From the NCBI RefSeq assembly GCF_002355275.1, contig NZ_CP023449.1, forward strand, positions 1,962,001-2,026,000: a DNA stretch of 64,000 nucleotides, read 5' to 3'. The stretch is from Rhizorhabdus dicambivorans. Its GTDB lineage: Bacteria; Pseudomonadota; Alphaproteobacteria; Sphingomonadales; Sphingomonadaceae. The notes below the pieces were generated by a model. That model did no database searches. It was not told the DNA's origin and saw nothing but the letters and a program-made list of their open reading frames with translations. Shown one piece after another: positions 34,172 through 43,663 of this stretch; the stretch's first letter is position 1; each line of letters opens with the position of its first letter. A program made the position numbers and the translations under genes.

Positions 34172-34227
34172 AAGCCGTACTCGCGGACAAGCCCCACCCC
34201 CAACCCCTCCCCTAAAGGGGAGGGGAG
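34128..34227. repeat. 100-bp palindrome of GC-rich arms (third repeat type)
   Basis: Left arm 34128-34160 (CCCCTCCCCTTCAGGGGAGG...) and right arm 34192-34227 (...CCCCTCCCCTAAAGGGGAGGGG) are inverted copies of ~33 bases; each arm contains its own small hairpin (CCCCTCCCC/GGGGAGGGG). It spans the junction between the alpha-2-macroglobulin stop and pbpC, and includes the pbpC ATG. It could act as a transcript-end hairpin or as a mobile palindrome that landed at the junction. Confidence 0.85.
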
Positions 34228-34241
34228 AAAAGCCGATCGCC

Positions 34242-37200
34242 TCACCGTGGGGATACCGACACCAGCCTGTTGGGCAGCGCCGCGCGGATTTCGGGCGAGT
34301 ACATCGCCTGTACGCGGGTCGGCGGAAGCCGGAAGCGCCCGGCGGCGTTCAGCCGCACCGCATATTCGACGGTGAAGCGTCCGCGCGGCACCCATTCGAA
34401 ATAGCCGCGCCATGCGTCCTGCCCGCGCTCGACATAGGAGGGCTGGATGCCTTCGCCACCGCTCGCCTGTGCTGCGAGCGTCGCCGATTGGCCGCCCAGG
34501 TCGCCCACGATCGTCGCCCCGGCCGGGATCGGATCGTCGAGCACCACCCAGTTGCGCTCGGCCCCCGCCTCGACCGTCAGGCGGACGCGCAGCACGTCGC
34601 CCCTGCTCAGCCGGTTGGGGGTGCGCTGCTGGATGGCGCTCACTTCGCGGCTGACCCGATAGCCGGCGAAGAAGGCCTGCTTGAGCGGAACGGCGGCAGA
34701 GACCTGCACCTGCGCCCAGGGGCCGGCCTCTCCGGGATGCGACAGGCTGAGCGGAGCTCCTGCGCGTGGCAGCGGGAAGCGCAGCAGCGTGGGCCCGGAC
34801 GAGGGCCAGGACGCCGTGCGCGACACGCCGAGCAGGCCGAGCCGGGTCGTTCCGCTGATCGCGGCTGGCGGATACAGCGCCGTGAACTTGCGCGCCGCCA
34901 CCACGCCCCAGGCATTGGCGGTGGTGGTGTCCCAATGGCCGCGCTGCTGGCGGAGCGCGGCACCGACCAGCAGGCGGGGCAGGTCGTCCTGCCAGCCCGG
35001 CCGCCCGGCCAGCACCGCGACCATGCGGTTGGCGGTCTCGTCGCCCGAGCTCATCATCCACCAGGGCGCGTTGGCATTGTCGATCAGGTCGAACCGTGAT
35101 CCCTCATAGGCGATGCGGCGGCGCAGTTCGGCCTCGGCGGCGGTGATCGCGGCTGGGTCGCTGCCCGGCGTGCGGTGCAGTGCTACCACCCAGTCGAGCA
35201 GCGAGGCGCTCTGCATATCGGCGGGCGCCATGCCGATCTGGCCGAACAGTGCCGGGTCGCCCGCGCCGTTGCGGGCCAGGGCGGCGAGGGCGGCGAGCTT
35301 CTCGATCCGGTTGTCGGCTTGCCAGGCAGTATCGCGGGTCAGCCGTCCCTCGACAACCGCACGCAGCGCACCTAGCAGCCGTTGCCGCTCGGCCTCGGGC
35401 AGCGGGAAGCCCATCTCGGCGGTGATCGACAGCGCATAGGCGGTCAGCGCGATCGATCCTTCCATCCGCTCCTCGGGGAAGTAGCGCAGCAATCCGTCGC
35501 GATCGAGATAGGCGGGCATGTCGGCGGCGAGCCGGTTCCATGCCGCCACATCCTCAACCGCCACCGCCTTGGACAGGCGCTGTTCGAAGCAGTTGTAGAG
35601 ATAGTCGCGCATATAGCGGCGTACCCCGTCCAGCGGCGGGGTCAGGCTGTCGGTCAGCCGCACCTCGACCGCGCCGAAACCAGGCAGCGCCCCCGCCGGC
35701 GGGGTGAGCGGGATCAGCGATTGCGGCCCGACGCGCAGCAATGTTGCCGCCCAGACGTCGACGGGGACCGCCGGGACGACGCTCTGGCCCACGGTCAGCC
35801 GGTCCCCGGCGCGCCCGTCGGCCGAGCGCGCGTCGATCGTCCAGGTGAGCTTGTCGATCCCGCGCGGCGCATTGAGCCACCAGGTCACCGATTGCGCGCC
35901 TCCGGCCGGCAGTGTCACCTTCAGCGGTGGTCCCTTCGCGACGCTGGGGTTGACCGTGACCCGCGCCGTCACCGTCATCGGCCGGTTGGAGCCGTTGCGT
36001 AGCGTGAAGCTCGCGCCATAGCGGTCGCCCGATCGCACCAGCGGCGCCAGCCCCGAGTAGATGCTGAGATCCTGCTGGGTGCGGACCGTCGCCGCTCCCG
36101 TGCCGAAGCTTCCCGCGCCCGCCGTCGCCACCGCCACCATGCGGAAGGAGGAGAGCGAGTCCGACAGCGGCACCGTGACCCGAGCCACGCCCCTGGCATC
36201 GAGCGGCACCCGGCCCTTCCACAGCAGCACCGGGCGAAAATCCTCCCGGTTCACCTGGCTGAGATCGCCGCCGCCACCGCCCGCGGCGACCGCCTTGCGG
36301 CCATAATGGCGCTTGCCCACCACCTGCATCTGTGCGGTCGAAGTGAGTACGGCGAGGGCACGCTGTCCCATCATCGCGTCGAGCAGCTTCCAGCTCTCAT
36401 TGGGAGCAAGGGCGAGCAGCGCCTCGTCGATCGCGACGAAGGCGATCTCGGCGGCGCGCGGCGGCTTGCCGTAGGGATCGGTGACCGTCACCGCCACCTG
36501 CGCCCTATCGCGCACATGATATTGCGGCTTGTCGGTGCGGACGTCGACCGCCAGCCGGTGCCGGTCCCAGCCCACGTCGATCTTCGCCACCCCCATGCGG
36601 AAGCTCGGCTTGGCGAGGTCGACCAGCGCGGTCGGCTTGGCGGCCAGCTCCTGGAAGAAGGGCAGGTGCCATTTGCGCGCGAACTCGGCCAGCCACAGCC
36701 GCCAGCCCGCCACCCGCCCGCGTACCGCCAGCACCGATACATAGACGTCGGGCGCATAATAGCCCTGCAGCGGCACCTCGATCACCGGGTCCTTGCCCGA
36801 CAAATTTGTCACGAAGCTCGACAGCACGCCCTCGCGCTCGACCGTCACCAGCGCGGTCGCGGAGCGGAAGGGCATGCGGACCTGGAAGCGCGCCGTGTCG
36901 GTCGATTTGTACTCGCGCTGCTCGGGAATCACGTCCATGCGGTCGCCATTGTCGCCGCCGAACCACCAGTCGTCCCCGGCGAGCCAGACGGATGTGACCG
37001 CGCGCGCCTCGTTGCCGGCCCCGTCGCGCACCGTCGCCACCGCATAGACTTCGCCCGAGACGCCCGGATCGATCTTGCAGGACGCGAGGCCCCGGACGTC
37101 GGTGAGGACGGTGCAGCTCGGCTCCAGCCGCGTCACCTTGGCGTTGTTCTCATAGGCATAGAAGCCGCCGACCAGCCGCCGCCGCGACGACATGATCTCG

Positions 37201-39965
37201 CGGCTGTACAGCCTCACGCTGACGCTGCGGCCCCGCACCGGCTTGCCGTCCAGGTCGAGCGCGACCAGCTTCAGGCGCAGATCGTCCTTCTTCATCATCC
37301 AGCCGTCGGTCCTGATGCCGAGCCGGATGTTGGCGGGGTTGAGCGCGATGCGCTGGCTCGCGGTCAGGGTTTCGCCATTGGCGTCGGGATAGTCCATCTC
37401 GACGGTCATGGTCGCGCCGTCGCGGACGCTGGCGGGGATGGCGATGGTGCTGCGCCCGGCGCCCTGGCGGTCCAGGTTGAGTGCCAGCAGCTGGACGGCG
37501 GGCAGCGGCGTCGCCATGTCGCGATTATCGTCGTCGAGCGGGGTCACGCCCTCCACCAGCCGGTCGCCGCCGAAGGTCCAGCCGTCCCAGCCTTTCGGGC
37601 TCGTCGCCGTCCGGTCGAAGCTGGCGCGGACCTGCACCGGCAGATTGGCCGCGCCGCCGCCGGCCAGATAGCCGACATAGAGGTTCACCGGGACGCTCTT
37701 CGGCCGCACCAGCGCATCCTTGGGGCCGCTGACGGTCGCCCGCATCGTCGGCAGCCGATATTCGTCGACGCGCACCGATTGCGATGCGTAGATCGTCTCC
37801 TCGCCGACGATCAGCGACAGGTCGTAATCGCCTTGCGGCGTGCCCTTGGGCGCAGTCCAGTCGGTCAGCGCGATGCCGTCGCGGCCCACCGCGATCGGGA
37901 TGTCATATTTGGTGTCCGAGCCGCGATGGGCGAGGCGCAGCGTGCCTTTCAGCGCCATCGGCGCGAAGCCGGTCGCGATCGGCCGGCGCAGCACATGCTT
38001 CATGTGGACCGTCTCGCCCGCGCGCATCAGCGTGCGGTCGAAGATGGTGTGGAAGATCAGCGGGCGATCCTCCCATTCGAACGGCATGTCGAAATCATAG
38101 GGGCTCAGCCCCTTGTCCCAGCTCGTCAGCACGAAGCTGAAATCGCCGTCCTTCCGCGCCGAGACCATCAGCGGATGGCCGTCGCCCTGGCAGGAACCAT
38201 AGGTCTGCGGCTGCGGCAGTTTCGATCGGATCAGCAGCCGGCCCGATCCGTCGGTCACGCCGCGCGCCAGCATCTTACCGGTGCAACTGTCGCTCAATTG
38301 CACCGCCGCGCCCGCGACCGGCTCGGCGCTGTCGAGCCGGGTAACCCAGGCGAGCGAACCGGCCTGGCCCCATTTGAAATGCACCGCCATGTTGGTGACG
38401 AGAGCGCCCGCCGCCACATAGCGGGTAGCATTGCGGCCCAGCAGTGCCCGGCCCAGCAGGGGGCTCGCCATTTCGACGACATAGAAGCCGGGCTTGCCGA
38501 GGGGGATTCCGACCACCTCGAACGCCTTGCCCTTGCCGGGCAGCGCCACGCTGGTCGGCCTCAGCCCGGGCTGATCGCCGAGCAGCGGCGTATCGCGGGT
38601 GCGGTTGATCCAGACGTCCGAGTCCTCATTCTCGCGGACGAACTCGCTCTCCTCGGCATCGTCGAGCCGGCGCAGCCAGGCGGCGATCTCCCCGTCCGAT
38701 TGGCCGAGCCGCAGGGTCTTGCCGGACAGGGCGATCCGTTTCCCGGCCAGCTTGGGTTCCACCGCGCGCACGGTCAGCGGCAGCACGCCGCCTTCCGCCG
38801 CTTCCAATATGCCGAAGGGCGCCGCAAATTTGGCGAGCGGCGGCGCCGCGTCGAACCGGACTGCCAGCGGAAAGCGGCGGGCATTGGCGAGCGGCCGGCC
38901 ATTCTCGTCGCGCACGGCGGCGGGGAGCAGCACCGTCGCCGTGGTCGCCTTGCGATCGGAGGAGATCTGGAACTTGGCGCTCTGGACGGTAGGAGAGGAG
39001 CGGTTGCCGTCGCCCTCGTCGAAGCCCGTAGGCGCAAGCTGCGCTCCATCGGCCAGCCTGATGCGGATCGCCGCTGCCGTCGCGCGCGGCACGGGTGCGC
39101 TGAAGCGGACATAGGCGGGCTCGACCGGGTTGCATCCGGCGCGCGGGTTGGTGCGCGAGCATTCGAAGCGGGCGGTGAACTCGTCGATCACGCGATAGTC
39201 GAAGCGCTTCGTCTCCAGCGCGGCGCGGCCATTGCCGGTGATGGCGTTCGGCCAGATCAGCGCCATGTCGCGCCCCGGCGGCAGCGGCCGGCGGCAGCGC
39301 AGCGCGATCAGCGTGCGGGTTCCGCCCGGCGCCTTCGCCTTGTCCAGCGTCAGCCCGGCCTCCTCCAGGAAGGAGCGCAGCTGGTAATTGTTCGGCAGCC
39401 CGGCGATCAGCTTGCCCGGAACGTCGGGCGGCAGCAGGTCGACGGGCAGCTTCTCGCCGATCCCGTCCACTGCGCAATAGGCCTCGCGCGCCACCGAGGC
39501 GCGATCGGCGGGGACGTTGGTCGCGATCAGGAAACTCTGGTCCTGCTGGATCGCGCCCTCATAGCGGGCCGGCAGGATCGCGCGCACGTCGGGCGCGCTG
39601 GTGTCGAGCACATAGCGGGTCGCCGGCCCGAGCAGAGGCGCGCCGTCGAGCCCTTTCAGGCCGGCGCGCAGCGTCAGCGTGCAGCGCACCCCGCCGGGCA
39701 GCGGCTCGGAGAATTCATAGTCATAGCCCTGCTGGTCGGTCCATCGGCCCACGCCCGCGACGGGGCAGGCAATGTCGAACGGCCCCCGCGCGCGTGGCTC
39801 ACCCAGCGGCACCATCGGTGCGGAAAACCGGATCGTGAAGTTGCGGATCGCATTGGCCGATCCGCCCGGCGCGGCGCTGACGATGGTCGGCCCGCCGCCC
39901 TGCGACGAGGCGACCGAACCCAGCATCAGCAGCACCGGGGCAAGGCGTAGCAGCAGACCGCGCAT
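34242..39965 (-). CDS. yfhM: Bacterial alpha-2-macroglobulin with intact thioester
   Basis: 1907 residues. A signal peptide (MRGLLLRLAPVLLMLGSVAS) is followed by strings of MG-like beta domains and a bait region about the middle. The complement-like alpha-helical domain has the thioester motif C1459-F-E-Q1462 (YLYNCFEQRL) and GMAPADMQSASLLDWVVALH. This is the YfhM/ECAM type: a periplasmic protease trap that bonds covalently to attacking proteases. Unlike many copies, no lipobox Cys follows the signal, so it may be soluble. pbpC follows, a known pairing interpreted as repair plus defence when the envelope is breached. Confidence 0.93.
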   Translation of the reverse strand: MRGLLLRLAPVLLMLGSVASSQGGGPTIVSAAPGGSANAIRNFTIRFSAPMVPLGEPRARGPFDIACPVAGVGRWTDQQGYDYEFSEPLPGGVRCTLTLRAGLKGLDGAPLLGPATRYVLDTSAPDVRAILPARYEGAIQQDQSFLIATNVPADRASVAREAYCAVDGIGEKLPVDLLPPDVPGKLIAGLPNNYQLRSFLEEAGLTLDKAKAPGGTRTLIALRCRRPLPPGRDMALIWPNAITGNGRAALETKRFDYRVIDEFTARFECSRTNPRAGCNPVEPAYVRFSAPVPRATAAAIRIRLADGAQLAPTGFDEGDGNRSSPTVQSAKFQISSDRKATTATVLLPAAVRDENGRPLANARRFPLAVRFDAAPPLAKFAAPFGILEAAEGGVLPLTVRAVEPKLAGKRIALSGKTLRLGQSDGEIAAWLRRLDDAEESEFVRENEDSDVWINRTRDTPLLGDQPGLRPTSVALPGKGKAFEVVGIPLGKPGFYVVEMASPLLGRALLGRNATRYVAAGALVTNMAVHFKWGQAGSLAWVTRLDSAEPVAGAAVQLSDSCTGKMLARGVTDGSGRLLIRSKLPQPQTYGSCQGDGHPLMVSARKDGDFSFVLTSWDKGLSPYDFDMPFEWEDRPLIFHTIFDRTLMRAGETVHMKHVLRRPIATGFAPMALKGTLRLAHRGSDTKYDIPIAVGRDGIALTDWTAPKGTPQGDYDLSLIVGEETIYASQSVRVDEYRLPTMRATVSGPKDALVRPKSVPVNLYVGYLAGGGAANLPVQVRASFDRTATSPKGWDGWTFGGDRLVEGVTPLDDDNRDMATPLPAVQLLALNLDRQGAGRSTIAIPASVRDGATMTVEMDYPDANGETLTASQRIALNPANIRLGIRTDGWMMKKDDLRLKLVALDLDGKPVRGRSVSVRLYSREIMSSRRRLVGGFYAYENNAKVTRLEPSCTVLTDVRGLASCKIDPGVSGEVYAVATVRDGAGNEARAVTSVWLAGDDWWFGGDNGDRMDVIPEQREYKSTDTARFQVRMPFRSATALVTVEREGVLSSFVTNLSGKDPVIEVPLQGYYAPDVYVSVLAVRGRVAGWRLWLAEFARKWHLPFFQELAAKPTALVDLAKPSFRMGVAKIDVGWDRHRLAVDVRTDKPQYHVRDRAQVAVTVTDPYGKPPRAAEIAFVAIDEALLALAPNESWKLLDAMMGQRALAVLTSTAQMQVVGKRHYGRKAVAAGGGGGDLSQVNREDFRPVLLWKGRVPLDARGVARVTVPLSDSLSSFRMVAVATAGAGSFGTGAATVRTQQDLSIYSGLAPLVRSGDRYGASFTLRNGSNRPMTVTARVTVNPSVAKGPPLKVTLPAGGAQSVTWWLNAPRGIDKLTWTIDARSADGRAGDRLTVGQSVVPAVPVDVWAATLLRVGPQSLIPLTPPAGALPGFGAVEVRLTDSLTPPLDGVRRYMRDYLYNCFEQRLSKAVAVEDVAAWNRLAADMPAYLDRDGLLRYFPEERMEGSIALTAYALSITAEMGFPLPEAERQRLLGALRAVVEGRLTRDTAWQADNRIEKLAALAALARNGAGDPALFGQIGMAPADMQSASLLDWVVALHRTPGSDPAAITAAEAELRRRIAYEGSRFDLIDNANAPWWMMSSGDETANRMVAVLAGRPGWQDDLPRLLVGAALRQQRGHWDTTTANAWGVVAARKFTALYPPAAISGTTRLGLLGVSRTASWPSSGPTLLRFPLPRAGAPLSLSHPGEAGPWAQVQVSAAVPLKQAFFAGYRVSREVSAIQQRTPNRLSRGDVLRVRLTVEAGAERNWVVLDDPIPAGATIVGDLGGQSATLAAQASGGEGIQPSYVERGQDAWRGYFEWVPRGRFTVEYAVRLNAAGRFRLPPTRVQAMYSPEIRAALPNRLVSVSPR

Positions 39966-40044
39966 AGTCTCTCCGTACCGCCCCCGGCCGGCAGCCTATG
40001 ACGGACGTGCCGTCATCGCAATGATCCGCGTCGCTGCCGCGCTG

Positions 40045-40425
40045 TCAGTCGAGCAGCGCCACCACCTGGCTGGCCAGCGAAATGGGGTCGAACGGCTTGG
40101 TTATCACCGCCTTGGCCCCTTGATGGACATAGTCGCGGATGTCCTGCGGGCGGGCGCGGGCGGTGATGAACACCACCGGCACCTTGTCGAAGCGCGGATC
40201 GGCGCGCAGCGCGGCGAGGACGTCCGGGCCGGTGAGCCCGGGCATCATCACATCGACCATCACCAGATCGGCCTGCCAGTCGCCCCAGCGCAGCAGCGAC
40301 AGCGCATCTTCGCCCGATCCGGCGGTGCGCACGTCGAATTCAGGCCGCATCTTCAGCGCCATCTCGACGATCAGGCGGATGTCGGGTTCGTCATCGACAT
40401 AGAGGATTCGGGTCTTTTCGCTCAT
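40045..40425 (-). CDS. Single-domain response regulator (CheY-like)
   Basis: 126 residues, receiver only. The acidic pocket DDEPD, phosphoacceptor Asp58 (MVDVMMPGLTG), Thr in VFITARARPQD and Lys in VITKPFDPI are all present. There is no output domain. It is coupled to the hybrid kinase by a 4-base overlap and is the last gene of that operon. It probably receives phosphate from it or acts as a phosphate sink. Confidence 0.92.
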   Translation of the reverse strand: MSEKTRILYVDDEPDIRLIVEMALKMRPEFDVRTAGSGEDALSLLRWGDWQADLVMVDVMMPGLTGPDVLAALRADPRFDKVPVVFITARARPQDIRDYVHQGAKAVITKPFDPISLASQVVALLD

Positions 40426-42911
40426 TGCGGTCCCCCGTGCCGATCAACGATATCCAAAATGGTCGACGCCAGCTTGGGCAGCGCGCGCCGCGACTTGACC
40501 AGCACCGCGTCGGCGAGCCTGCGGGTGGCCTCGTCGATCTCTTGCGCCGAATAGACGACCACGGGCAAGGGGTTGTCGCCCTCCTTCACCTCGGCGAGCA
40601 GCGAGCCGCCCGATCCGTCGGGCAGGCCGAGGTCGAGCACGATGACGTCGGGGCGCCGTTCGGCCAGGATCATCCGCGCGGTGGCCAGGCTGGTGGCGCT
40701 CAGCAGCAGGCCGCGCCCGGCGAGCGCCGCCGAGAAGAGCTCGCGCGTGTCGTCGTCGTCGTCGATATGGAGGATGACCGCCTTGCGCTGGTCGGAGCGG
40801 CGGATCGCTCGCTGTATCAACTGGATCAGCCGCGGCGGATCGAACGGCTTCTGCAGCCAGCCGGCATAGCCGTTCATGTCGTCGAGATCTGTCGGCGGCG
40901 CGAGGCCCGAGATGACGATGACGGGCGGGGTCCGCACGCTGCCGTCGCTGCGCAGCCCGCGCATCACGTCCATCCCGTCGGCATCGGCCAGGGTGAGATC
41001 GAGCAGGATCGCGTTATAGGGGTGCGCGCGGGCATGGGCGATCGCATCGCGCACTGTCGTCACCAGGTCGCTGGCATAGCCGTGCGCGGTCAGGATCGAC
41101 TGGATCGTGCGGCCCGCGTCATGATCGTCCTCGCAGATCAGCAGCCGGGCGGAACCGTTGACGTTCGCCGCATAGGCGGAGTCGCGCGGAATGCTGAAGG
41201 CGAAGCGGGCGCCGCCCTCGCGCCGGTTCTCGAACGATATCTCCCCGCCATGACTGCGCACGATCTCCCGCGAGATGGCGAGGCCGAGGCCGGTGCCCGC
41301 GATCATCTGCCTGTTGGGCCGGGCGCTCTGCGCGAAGCGGCTGAAGATGCTGCTGGCGAAATCCGGATCGATGCCGGGCCCCTGGTCGGTGACCTGGATG
41401 ACATGGTCCTCCTGGCCCTCGTGCAGCTCGAAGCGCACTACCGATCCCTCGGGGGAGAATTTGATCGCGTTCGACAGCAGGTTGCTGGCGACCTGGACCA
41501 GCCGGTCGGCATCGGCGCATGCCATCACCGGGTTGCTGGGCACCTGCGCCTCGATCTGGATCTCGCGCCGGTCGGCCAGGCCCTGCATCGCGTCCACCGC
41601 CTTGGTCATCACGTCGCGCAGGTCGATCACGGCATAGTCGAACGCCATCCGGCCCTTGCGGATCTGGTCGATGTCCAGGATGTCGTTGATCAGGCGGATG
41701 AGCCGCTGGCTGTTGGTCTCGGCGATCTCGGCCAGCCGTTGCGCCTCGACCGGCAGCTGCCCGGCGGCGCCGCTGCGCAGCAGCCCCAGCGAACCGACCA
41801 CCGATGTCAGCGGCGTGCGCAGTTCGTGGCTGACGGTGGAGATGAAGTCGTCCTTGAGCCGGTCGATCTCCTTGCGCGCGGTCGCGTCGCGGACCGCCAG
41901 CACGATATGCACGCCATCGGGCAGCGGCATCGTGCCCATGACGATGTCGAGCGATATATTCTCGCCCTCGGCGGTGTGGCCGGGGAAGTCGAGCAGTTCG
42001 GTCTTCTGCAGTTCGCCGTCGCGTAGCCCGACCCGCTCCAGGAAGGAGCCCTCGCCCGGGGCGATGTCGATGATCGTCGAGATGTCGCGGCGCAGCAGCG
42101 CGTCGGTGCTGTATCCGAAGATGCGCTCGCCGGCCGGGTTGACCTTCTCGATCGAGCCGCTGGGGTTGACGGTGATAAGCCCGTCGGTGACGGCATCGAA
42201 CACGGCCCGCCGCCGGGCAGCCTGCTCCTCATTCTCGATCGCAAGCTGGCTGCGCAGCCGCGCGCTGCGGCCCATCAGGAAGCCGGCGATGGCGGCGGCG
42301 ATCGCGATCAGGGCAATGGCCCACCAGATCGTGGCGGCGTTGCGGGCCCGGCGGTCGGTCTCTCTCTGCCGCGCGGCCTCGACATGGTCCACGCCGCGCC
42401 GGTCCATCCGGTCGACCACCCGGCGGATATCGTCCATCAGCCTCTTGCCTAGCCCCTGCCGAAGCCGGACTGCCGCAGCCTCCGCACCGGCGCGGTGGTG
42501 GACGTCGAGCAGGGCCTGCATTTCCGTGAACTTCGCCGCAATCAGCTGCTTGAGCAGAGTGAGGTCCGCCCTTTGCGGACCATTGGCCGGCGTCAGTTGG
42601 TCGACGCGCACGATCTGCTCGTCGACGCCGGCCCGGGCCTCCTCATAGGGTTGCAGGAAAGCCGGGTCGCCCGCGATCAGATAGCCACGCTGGCCGGTCT
42701 CGGCGTCCTTCATCAGGGACGCGAGCCGTTCCACCTCGCGTTGATATTCGAACGATCGGCTGAGTTCCCGACGCGCCGTCTCGGCGTGATGGCTCTCCTT
42801 GCCCAGCCAAAGCGCCATCGCGGCGAGCAGGATCGGCGCGAGCGCGGCAAGCAGGGCAACCTGCGCCCAGCTCGGACGGATTCGGGGGCGGTAAGGGGGG
42901 CGCAGCGTCAC
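40422..42911 (-). CDS. Hybrid sensor histidine kinase: CHASE3-PAS-HisKA-HATPase-REC-REC
   Basis: 829 residues. A first membrane segment at about 17-37 and a second at about 190-212 enclose a CHASE3 sensor (LMKDAETGQRGYLIAGDPAF). A PAS domain follows (VNPAGERIFGYSTDALLRRD), then HisKA with His362 (STVSHELRTPLTSVVG), HATPase (VASNLLSNAIKFSPEGSVV, DQGPGIDP, GTGLGLAISREIV) and two receivers with Asp638 (LLDLTLAD) and Asp760 (VLDLGLPDG). It senses something at the membrane and starts a phosphorelay. It overlaps genes on both sides, all minus strand. Confidence 0.94.
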   Translation of the reverse strand: MTLRPPYRPRIRPSWAQVALLAALAPILLAAMALWLGKESHHAETARRELSRSFEYQREVERLASLMKDAETGQRGYLIAGDPAFLQPYEEARAGVDEQIVRVDQLTPANGPQRADLTLLKQLIAAKFTEMQALLDVHHRAGAEAAAVRLRQGLGKRLMDDIRRVVDRMDRRGVDHVEAARQRETDRRARNAATIWWAIALIAIAAAIAGFLMGRSARLRSQLAIENEEQAARRRAVFDAVTDGLITVNPSGSIEKVNPAGERIFGYSTDALLRRDISTIIDIAPGEGSFLERVGLRDGELQKTELLDFPGHTAEGENISLDIVMGTMPLPDGVHIVLAVRDATARKEIDRLKDDFISTVSHELRTPLTSVVGSLGLLRSGAAGQLPVEAQRLAEIAETNSQRLIRLINDILDIDQIRKGRMAFDYAVIDLRDVMTKAVDAMQGLADRREIQIEAQVPSNPVMACADADRLVQVASNLLSNAIKFSPEGSVVRFELHEGQEDHVIQVTDQGPGIDPDFASSIFSRFAQSARPNRQMIAGTGLGLAISREIVRSHGGEISFENRREGGARFAFSIPRDSAYAANVNGSARLLICEDDHDAGRTIQSILTAHGYASDLVTTVRDAIAHARAHPYNAILLDLTLADADGMDVMRGLRSDGSVRTPPVIVISGLAPPTDLDDMNGYAGWLQKPFDPPRLIQLIQRAIRRSDQRKAVILHIDDDDDTRELFSAALAGRGLLLSATSLATARMILAERRPDVIVLDLGLPDGSGGSLLAEVKEGDNPLPVVVYSAQEIDEATRRLADAVLVKSRRALPKLASTILDIVDRHGGPQ

Positions 42912-43537
42912 GATGGTTGCAGCAGCGGTCGCATCAGCAGGATGGCCTGTGTCCGGTTGGTTACCCCCAGCTTCCGGAAGATCGCAGACAAATGGGCCTT
43001 GATCGTGGCTTCGGAGACACCCAGATCGGCGGCGATCTGCTTGTTGAGATCGCCGCTGGCCAGCGCGAGCAGCACGCGCCGCTGCGCGCCGGACAGGCTT
43101 TCGAGGCGCTTGCGCAGCACGTCGGTCTGGGCATCGGGCCCCGGCGAGGGCGGGAAGACCCGCCCGCCGTTCAGGATCATCTCTATCCCGGCGATGGTGA
43201 TGTCGAGCGGCTGGCGCTTCGACAGGAAGCCTGCCGCGCCCACCGCCTGCGCGGTCGACACCATATGCTCGCTGTCATGGCCCGATATGATGGCGATCGG
43301 CGTGCGGCCCAGCAGATGCTGGAGCTTGAAGAAGCCGCCGAAGCCCTTCGCGTCGGGCAACTCATAGTCAAGCAGCAGCAGCCGATAGGCGCCGTTGCGC
43401 TGAATGAAGGCCTCCGCCTCGGCGATCGATCCGGCGACGTCAACCGCATAGCCCGGATGGCGCGCCCGCATCGAAAGCTGGATACCTTCACGGATCAGCG
43501 GATGGTCATCCGCGATCAATATCCTCCCGTTCGACAC
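42908..43537 (-). CDS. NarL/FixJ-type response regulator (LuxR HTH)
   Basis: 209 residues from GTG 43537, with GGGGA about 8 bases upstream; a longer frame gives an unlikely N-terminal tail. The receiver has ADDHP, Asp57 (LLLLDYELPD) and a Lys in FLSKRQP. The C-terminal GerE-type helix-turn-helix is LASGDLNKQIAADLGVSEAT followed by KAHLSAIFRKLGV. It is the transcriptional output of the adjacent hybrid kinase (4-base overlap). Candidate targets are its own divergent gap and the DUF11 operon that follows. Confidence 0.92.
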   Translation of the reverse strand: MSNGRILIADDHPLIREGIQLSMRARHPGYAVDVAGSIAEAEAFIQRNGAYRLLLLDYELPDAKGFGGFFKLQHLLGRTPIAIISGHDSEHMVSTAQAVGAAGFLSKRQPLDITIAGIEMILNGGRVFPPSPGPDAQTDVLRKRLESLSGAQRRVLLALASGDLNKQIAADLGVSEATIKAHLSAIFRKLGVTNRTQAILLMRPLLQPS

Positions 43538-43663
43538 ATCAACATCCCCGTTCACAGGGTGGGCGATGTGCGCCCACCGTCCGCCTTCTTCCAGGGCCCC
43601 GCCCACAGGCCGATGGAAGGACGGTTGATGATACGTTACTAACCTTATCAAGCCTCGGGGAAA

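Noticed and set aside
36306-39950. 1214-codon open frame opposite the alpha-2-macroglobulin gene
   Set aside because: Same shadow effect; the minus-strand protein has signal peptide, thioester and family structure.
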